This document shows, piece after piece, positions 47,475 through 51,989 of a stretch of DNA of 51,989 nt (position 1 is its first letter; every line of letters starts with the position of its first letter). The position numbers and the translations under genes are program-made. The stretch spans positions 1-51,989 of the forward strand of contig NZ_JMPL01000021.1 of the NCBI RefSeq assembly GCF_000735365.1. The letters run 5' to 3'. The notes beneath the pieces are model-generated. The model did no database searches. It was not told the DNA's origin and saw only the letters and a list, made by a program, of their open reading frames with translations. This DNA comes from Kluyvera ascorbata ATCC 33433 (GTDB taxonomy: Bacteria > Pseudomonadota > Gammaproteobacteria > Enterobacterales > Enterobacteriaceae).

Positions 47475-48101
47475 ATGGCAAATCATGATGACCACTCCCT
47501 GCTAAAGCAGATTGAGACCATTGCAAAAGGGCTCAGCGACACCTTTGCGCCGTTTTGTGAAGTGGTGGTGCATGACCTGACGCACCCGGAACACTCGATA
47601 CTGGCGATCCACAATAATTTATCCGGTCGTAAGGTGGGCGAACCCACGACGGAAATGGGGCTTGCGCGTATCTCCTCACCGGACTTCCCGGCGCTGGTTG
47701 CCAACTACGCGAATCAGTTTGCTGACGGTCGCCCGGTGAAAAGCACCTCTATTGGTATTAAAGATACCTCGGGACAGTACGTTGCGGCGCTGTGTCTGAA
47801 CGTCGACATGACGCTGTTTCGCGGAATGCAAAGCGCATTGGCGCAGTTTACCTCGGTGGAGAACGCCCCGGTAGAAGAGCATCTTGAGCCGTCGGGGCTT
47901 GAGACCATCCGCCTGCGGATTGACCGTTTCGCCGCGAAGCGGGCCACGACCGCACGAGCGCTGAGCCCTGATGACCGAAAATCGGTGATTCAGGCGCTGC
48001 GAGCGGAAGGATTGCTTGAGCTACGTAAGTCTATGGAGACAGTGGCGCAGCATCTGGGAATATCCCGAGCCACGGCTTATCTCTATGCGCGGCAGAAGTG
48101 A
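47475..48101 (+). CDS. YheO/DauR-family transcriptional regulator
   Basis: A protein of about 208 residues with an N-terminal PAS-like YheO domain (FAPFCEVVVHDLTHPEHSI near residue 20) and a C-terminal helix-turn-helix ending VAQHLGISRATAYLYARQK. DauR of Pseudomonas, which controls D-arginine breakdown, belongs to this family. The frame opens at 47454, but the second ATG at 47475 has AAGGCG correctly spaced. Encoded right after the dehydratase, it probably controls that operon, perhaps through the overlapping repeats at 46414-46437. Confidence 0.82.
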   Translation: MANHDDHSLLKQIETIAKGLSDTFAPFCEVVVHDLTHPEHSILAIHNNLSGRKVGEPTTEMGLARISSPDFPALVANYANQFADGRPVKSTSIGIKDTSGQYVAALCLNVDMTLFRGMQSALAQFTSVENAPVEEHLEPSGLETIRLRIDRFAAKRATTARALSPDDRKSVIQALRAEGLLELRKSMETVAQHLGISRATAYLYARQK

Positions 48102-48215
48102 AATATGAGCGGGGATTTCACAGACTGAAGTTCGTCTATACTTCCTTTTCGCGCTAGCGCGGCATAAAAGAATCATTTAAAATGCAACTTAACTAAATTT
48201 GATTAATTAAACTAA

Positions 48216-49220
48216 ATGCATAATAACGATAATGAAGCACGGGTCCTTAATCTGCCCGTAGGCTACTTTGGGATGGTACTGGGCACCATTGGTATGGGCT
48301 TTGCCTGGCGTTATGCCAGCACGATTATGCCGGTAAGTCATTCTATTGGTGATGCGCTGGTGGTGCTCGCCATCATGATGTGGGGCTTGCTGACGCTGGC
48401 CTTCCTGACACGGGCGGTGCGCTTTCCGTACAGCGTCTGGCAGGAGATGAATCATCCCATTGCCAGCAGCTTTGTCAGCCTGTTTCCGGCCACTACCATG
48501 CTGGTGTCGATTGGCGTAACGCCGTGGGTAAGACCGCTGGCGCTGGCATTGTTTTGTATCGGGGTGACGTTGCAGCTCGGTTACGCTGCCTGGCAAACCG
48601 CCGGACTGTGGCGAGGGGAGCATCCTGCGGATGCGACAACGCCGGGGCTCTATCTCCCTACCGTTGCTAACAACTTTATTAGCGCAATGGCCTGCGGCGC
48701 GCTGGGCTTTAACGATGCCGGGCTGGTGTTTCTTGGTGCTGGGGTTATCTCGTGGATTACCCTCGAGCCAGCCATCGTCCAGCGTTTGCGCAGCGGCGGC
48801 GTGCTCTCCGTACCGCTACGAACCTCACTTGGCATTCAATTGGCCCCGGCGCTGGTGGCCTGTAATGCGTGGCTGAGCATCAACGGCGGTCATGCGGATG
48901 TGTTCGCCAAAATGCTGTTCGGCTACGGGCTATTGCAGCTACTGTTTATGCTGCGCCTGATGCCCTGGTATCTGCGCCAGGCGTTTAACGCCTCGTTCTG
49001 GAGCTTCTCGTTCGGTATTTCCGCACTGGCCTCCACCGGGCTGCATCTTGGGCACGCCAGCGGTTCTGGTTTTTTCCATAACCTGGCGCTGCCGCTGTTT
49101 ATATTCACCAATATCGTGATCGGCCTGCTGCTGATTAAAACGCTGCTATTGCTGCTTCAGGGTAAACTTTTGACCCGTGTTGCGCGGTCAACACTGATGA
49201 AACCGAAGGATGAACAATGA
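48216..49220 (+). CDS. tehA: TehA, SLAC1-type anion channel/tellurite resistance protein
   Basis: A 334-residue inner-membrane protein with about ten membrane helices, homologous to plant SLAC1 anion channels. Conserved stretches are [20 protein letters not shown] near the N terminus and [20 protein letters not shown] near residue 145. With TehB it gives tellurite resistance when overexpressed in E. coli. No ribosome site is evident before the ATG; the AT-rich leader contains a CGCGCTAGCGCG palindrome (48150-48161). Its stop overlaps tehB (ATGA). Confidence 0.93.
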   Translation: MHNNDNEARVLNLPVGYFGMVLGTIGMGFAWRYASTIMPVSHSIGDALVVLAIMMWGLLTLAFLTRAVRFPYSVWQEMNHPIASSFVSLFPATTMLVSIGVTPWVRPLALALFCIGVTLQLGYAAWQTAGLWRGEHPADATTPGLYLPTVANNFISAMACGALGFNDAGLVFLGAGVISWITLEPAIVQRLRSGGVLSVPLRTSLGIQLAPALVACNAWLSINGGHADVFAKMLFGYGLLQLLFMLRLMPWYLRQAFNASFWSFSFGISALASTGLHLGHASGSGFFHNLALPLFIFTNIVIGLLLIKTLLLLLQGKLLTRVARSTLMKPKDEQ

Positions 49221-49813
49221 CAACTCGTGACGAAAACTACTTCACCGAAAAATATGGCCTGACCCGCACCCATTCCGATGTGCTTCACGCGGCATCGCTG
49301 ATTAAACCAGGTAAAACGTTAGATCTTGGCTGTGGCAACGGGCGTAACAGCCTCTATCTGGCAGCAAACGGCTATGACGTCACGGCGTGGGACAAGAATC
49401 CGATGAGCATTCAGAATCTGCTCTCGATTCGTGAGTCTGAAGGGCTGGAAAATCTACAGGCGGCGGTGAAGGACCTGAATACGCTGACCTTTGACGGTGA
49501 GTACGATTTTATTCTGTCGACGGTGGTGATGATGTTCCTTGATGCGAACACCATTCCGCGCTTGATCCCGAATATGCAGCGCTGCACCAAACCGGGCGGC
49601 TACAACCTGATCGTTGCCGCGATGGATACCGATGATTTCCCTTGCACGGTCGGTTTCCCGTTTGCGTTTAAAGCCGGTGAGCTGAAAAACTATTATGAGG
49701 GGTGGGATTTGCTGAAATATAACGAGGATGTCGGCGAACTTCATCGTACCGACGAAAACGGCAATCGTATTAAATTACGCTTCGCTACGATGCTGGCACG
49801 TAAGAATTCATAA
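49217..49813 (+). CDS. tehB: TehB, SAM-dependent tellurite methyltransferase
   Basis: A 198-residue class I methyltransferase that detoxifies tellurite, and in vitro also selenium compounds, by methylation. The SAM motif [19 protein letters not shown] lies near residues 34-52. [18 protein letters not shown] and the GFPFAFK segment match E. coli TehB. It overlaps tehA by four bases. Confidence 0.95.
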   Translation: MTTRDENYFTEKYGLTRTHSDVLHAASLIKPGKTLDLGCGNGRNSLYLAANGYDVTAWDKNPMSIQNLLSIRESEGLENLQAAVKDLNTLTFDGEYDFILSTVVMMFLDANTIPRLIPNMQRCTKPGGYNLIVAAMDTDDFPCTVGFPFAFKAGELKNYYEGWDLLKYNEDVGELHRTDENGNRIKLRFATMLARKNS

Positions 49814-49824
49814 TTAATATTTAT

Positions 49825-49846
49825 ATAACGGGCGCAAGCCCGTTAT
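49825..49846 (+). terminator. tehAB terminator-like hairpin
   Basis: ATAACGGGC and GCCCGTTAT pair perfectly around a GCAA tetraloop; the T-rich tract is about 12 bases further on, so termination may be weak. Confidence 0.5.
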
Positions 49847-49959
49847 GCTGTGAATGTTATTTTTGAATAATGCGAGCACTCTCTATTTTTGCCGCGACAA
49901 ACTCCTGATTCATTTGCTATAACTTACTGGCATTTGTGCATTTATCAGGGATTATTCTC

Positions 49960-50627
49960 ATGCGTACTCAAGCGTTTTTCAAAGCGGCGGCCCTCGTGGG
50001 CGTTCTGGCATTAGCAGGCTGTGCATCAAAGACCACAACTCCTCAGCAATACTCAGGATTTTAAAAGACTATTCTGGCCTGAAGGAAGCAACAACGGCGT
50101 CAGGAAAAACGGAACTGCGTTGGATCTCTCCGGACTACAACCCGGCTAACTACGCGAACGTCGTCTACAACCCGGTAACGTATTATCCGGTACCGAAGCC
50201 GACGACCCAGGTTGGGCAGAAAGCGCTGACCGACATTCTGAACTACACCAACACCGAACTGAAAAAAGCCATCAGCGAGCGTAAGCCGCTGGCAACCACA
50301 GCTGGCCCACATAGCCTGATCTTCCGTGGCGCGATTACCGCCGTTGACTCCAGCAAAGAAGGCCTGCAGTTCTATGAAGTGATTCCAATCGCGATGGTGG
50401 TTGCGGGTACTGAAGCCGCCACTGGCCACCGCACTATGAATACCAACCTCTACTTTGAAGGTGAGCTGATTGACGCGGCGACCAACAAGCCGGTCATTAA
50501 AGTGGTGCGTAAAGGCGAAGGTAAAGACCTGTCTAACTCCAACGCTCAGCTGACGCTGGATACGTTGAAACAGGTGATTGATGATATGGCGATTGATGCG
50601 GTTAAATTCGATCCATCGCAGAAATAA
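49960..50627 (+). pseudogene. ydcL: YdcL lipoprotein gene with a one-base frameshift
   Basis: The ATG at 49960 opens a lipoprotein signal (LALAGC lipobox, Cys22) and reads to QQYSGF, where the run TTTT is followed by TAA at 50062. Moving to the next frame, the sequence continues as LKDYSGLKEATTASGK and matches E. coli YdcL to its end at 50627 (YYPVPKPTTQVGQK, SLIFRGAITAVDSSKEGLQF, GHRTM). E. coli reads YSGFLNNYSDLKE here, so exactly one base has been lost from the T-run. The rest of the frame is intact and well conserved. It is either a recent null mutation or a sequencing error. YdcL is an outer-membrane-type lipoprotein of the DUF3313 family with no known role. Confidence 0.88.
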
Positions 50628-50653
50628 TTTTACTTTGGCGTGATGAATAATAG

Positions 50654-50677
50654 AGGGCGACACTCAGGTGCCGCCCT
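50654..50677. terminator. Bidirectional terminator between ydcL and the DipZ-like gene
   Basis: AGGGCGACAC pairs with GTGCCGCCCT with one mismatch around TCAG, followed by TATTTTATTTATT. Confidence 0.75.
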
Positions 50678-50689
50678 TATTTTATTTAT

Positions 50690-51862
50690 TCAGATTTTTG
50701 CTTCTTTTAAAAGCGCGGCAATCGCCGCATCTTGCTCCGCATAATTTCCCTCACCGAAGAAGGTATATCGTAACTGACCTCGCGCGTCGAAAAGATAGTG
50801 CGCTGGCCAGTATTGATTCCCAAAAGCGCTCCAGATTTGGTAATTATTGTCGGTGACGACGGGATAGGTGATGTGCCATTTTTTTACCGCGTCTTGCACC
50901 GCGTTGACGTTTTTCTCATGTGGATATTCCGGCGTATGTACGCCAATGACCTCCAGACCCTGCGGCCGATATTTTTCTGCCCATTCACGCACGTGTGGCA
51001 GCGTGTGCTGGCAGTTTATACAGTCGAAGGTCCAGAAATCTATCAGCACCACTTTGCCTTTGAGCGACTCGCTGGAGAGAGGGGCGCTGTTGATCCAACC
51101 GGTACCGCCGTCCAGCGGCGGCAGGGCGCTATCGGCTACCGGCTGAAGCTTCACCGGGGTGACAGGAAGCCAACTGACCAGATGCTGCTCAAGCTGCGCC
51201 GAGAGACCCGTCGCGCCTTGCAGTACGCTGGTGGTGCCGGATGCAATCAGCACCACCGACGCCAGCATCGTCATTCCGGCCAACTGTTTTAGGCGCTCGA
51301 TCACGGCTGTCCTGTTGCGTAACCAATGCAGCACGCGCTGCCCGCCAAGCCAAAGCAGCCCCAGCATGGCGGCACAGCCGCTCCCGTAGGCGGCGAGGAG
51401 CACGCCGCTGGAGGCGCTACTGCCCTGAACAACGCCAAGACTCAGGATAGCGCCCAGCACCGGGCCTGCACATGGCGCCCATAAAAGCCCGGTAGCAATG
51501 CCCGCCAACAATGCAGCCATCTCGCCGCGACGGCTCAGACTTTTGTCGTTTACCCGGTTTCCTAATCGCACCACCGGAGCCATCAGGCGCTGGGCGATGC
51601 GCGGGGAGATAAGCGACAGGGCCACCGCGCCAAGAAACACGAGCGCCAGCCAGCGGCCTGCCTGCGCCACGTGTACGACCCAGGCGCTGGCAACCGTCAC
51701 CAGCAGCGACAGTGCGGTAAACATCACAACCATACCCGCGAGCATGGCGAAAAGATGTCGCTTCTGGCCTTTCACGCTGGCAAACAGGAAGGGGATCACC
51801 GGCAGCGTGCAGGGGCTTAGCAGCGTTAACATCCCGCCGAGAAACGCGATAATAATAGCCAT
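50690..51862 (-). CDS. DipZ-like fusion: CcdA membrane domain plus thioredoxin domain
   Basis: A 390-residue fusion. The first 215 residues form a CcdA/DsbD-type domain with about six membrane helices and the conserved Cys18 (SPCTLP) and Cys131 (APCAGP), which relay electrons across the inner membrane. A periplasmic thioredoxin-like domain follows (about 250-385) with Cys281-Ile-Asn-Cys284. The layout matches mycobacterial DipZ. It should pass reducing power from cytoplasmic thioredoxin to a periplasmic partner. Its ATG shares a base with the stop of the preceding gene (TGATG), so that gene may encode a partner. Confidence 0.87.
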   Translation of the reverse strand: MAIIIAFLGGMLTLLSPCTLPVIPFLFASVKGQKRHLFAMLAGMVVMFTALSLLVTVASAWVVHVAQAGRWLALVFLGAVALSLISPRIAQRLMAPVVRLGNRVNDKSLSRRGEMAALLAGIATGLLWAPCAGPVLGAILSLGVVQGSSASSGVLLAAYGSGCAAMLGLLWLGGQRVLHWLRNRTAVIERLKQLAGMTMLASVVLIASGTTSVLQGATGLSAQLEQHLVSWLPVTPVKLQPVADSALPPLDGGTGWINSAPLSSESLKGKVVLIDFWTFDCINCQHTLPHVREWAEKYRPQGLEVIGVHTPEYPHEKNVNAVQDAVKKWHITYPVVTDNNYQIWSAFGNQYWPAHYLFDARGQLRYTFFGEGNYAEQDAAIAALLKEAKI

Positions 51863-51989
51863 CAGACACCTCCGTGCGCGTTACGAACACGAGCCGGTTG
51901 GTCGGCGGTTTGTACCGCATACGTGGGGGAGCTGCTGCCTGTGAGTACCGTGCGTAGCGTCTGGCTATCGGCGGCGGCGCAGGCAACCG
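51862..51989 (-). CDS. C-terminal end of an upstream gene (partial)
   Basis: A frame without a stop enters from the window edge and ends at the TGA at 51862-51864, overlapping the DipZ-like start by one base. The visible 41 residues (starting VACAAADSQTLRT and ending RVRNAHGGV) are not recognisable. The TGATG overlap is the main evidence that it is coding and cotranscribed. A competing frame also crosses the edge but runs deep into the DipZ-like gene and is unlikely. Confidence 0.45.
   Translation of the reverse strand, partial: VACAAADSQTLRTVLTGSSSPTYAVQTADQPARVRNAHGGV

Noticed and set aside
48150-48161. CGCGCTAGCGCG palindrome before tehA
   Set aside because: Noted, but too short and isolated to assign to a regulator.
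51417-51986. 189-codon minus-strand frame at the window edge
   Set aside because: It overlaps the CcdA domain of the DipZ-like gene in another frame; the TGATG-coupled frame is the better candidate for the upstream gene.

Overview
The window is chromosomal DNA from a member of the Enterobacteriaceae. The azoR-hrpA-ydcF-aldA-gapC-cybB block, then trg, then ydcI-ydcJ-opgD-rimL-ydcK-tehA-tehB-ydcL follow the Escherichia coli gene order, and the proteins are recognisably close to their E. coli counterparts. The backbone is interrupted by genes E. coli K-12 lacks or keeps elsewhere: a complete mhp cluster beside azoR, a MarR-controlled tripartite efflux operon, frmRA, leuE, protocatechuate 3,4-dioxygenase (pcaHG) and a PQQ quinate/shikimate-type dehydrogenase. 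Both E. coli-type REP/BIME elements and GTAGCCCGG-type repeats are present. A Trg receptor with a flagellar sigma-28 promoter implies a motile organism. This fits the Enterobacter/Leclercia/Lelliottia/Kosakonia/Citrobacter area or motile Klebsiella; I cannot name the species. I see no rRNA, tRNA, CRISPR, prophage or intact insertion sequence.

Layout. 1-550: a candidate type I toxin-antitoxin locus (30-residue hydrophobic peptide on the minus strand, about 65-nt antisense RNA on the plus strand). 549-10054: an exported esterase, then mhpR divergent from mhpABCDFE-T, the 3-(3-hydroxyphenyl)propionate meta-cleavage pathway, with the MhpR operator visible. 10157-16270: pdxI/ydbC, a GFA-family zinc protein, azoR, hrpA. 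16335-21600: an O-methyltransferase and a MarR/MFS/HlyD/OMF efflux operon reading leftwards. 21788-30325: MHS transporter, ydcF, an orphan outer-membrane protein, aldA, an Ada paralogue coupled to a PEP-mutase-like gene, an intact gapC, cybB. 30396-34521: leuE, frmRA with its operator, trg.

34630-42908 is the most distinctive region: quiA, ydcI, pcaG and pcaH read leftwards; ydcJ and a type B carboxylesterase read rightwards. The LysR gene here aligns with E. coli YdcI and is also PcaQ-like, and pcaHG sits exactly between ydcI and ydcJ, which are neighbours in E. coli. This suggests that E. coli ydcI is the orphaned regulator of a lost protocatechuate operon. With the mhp cluster, the window carries enzymes for two plant-phenolic routes: phenylpropanoids through meta-cleavage and quinate/shikimate-derived protocatechuate through ortho-cleavage. 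43022-51989: opgD, rimL, ydcK, a threonine-dehydratase-like enzyme with a YheO-family regulator, tehAB, a frameshifted ydcL and a DipZ-like thiol-redox fusion, with the tail of another gene at the window edge.
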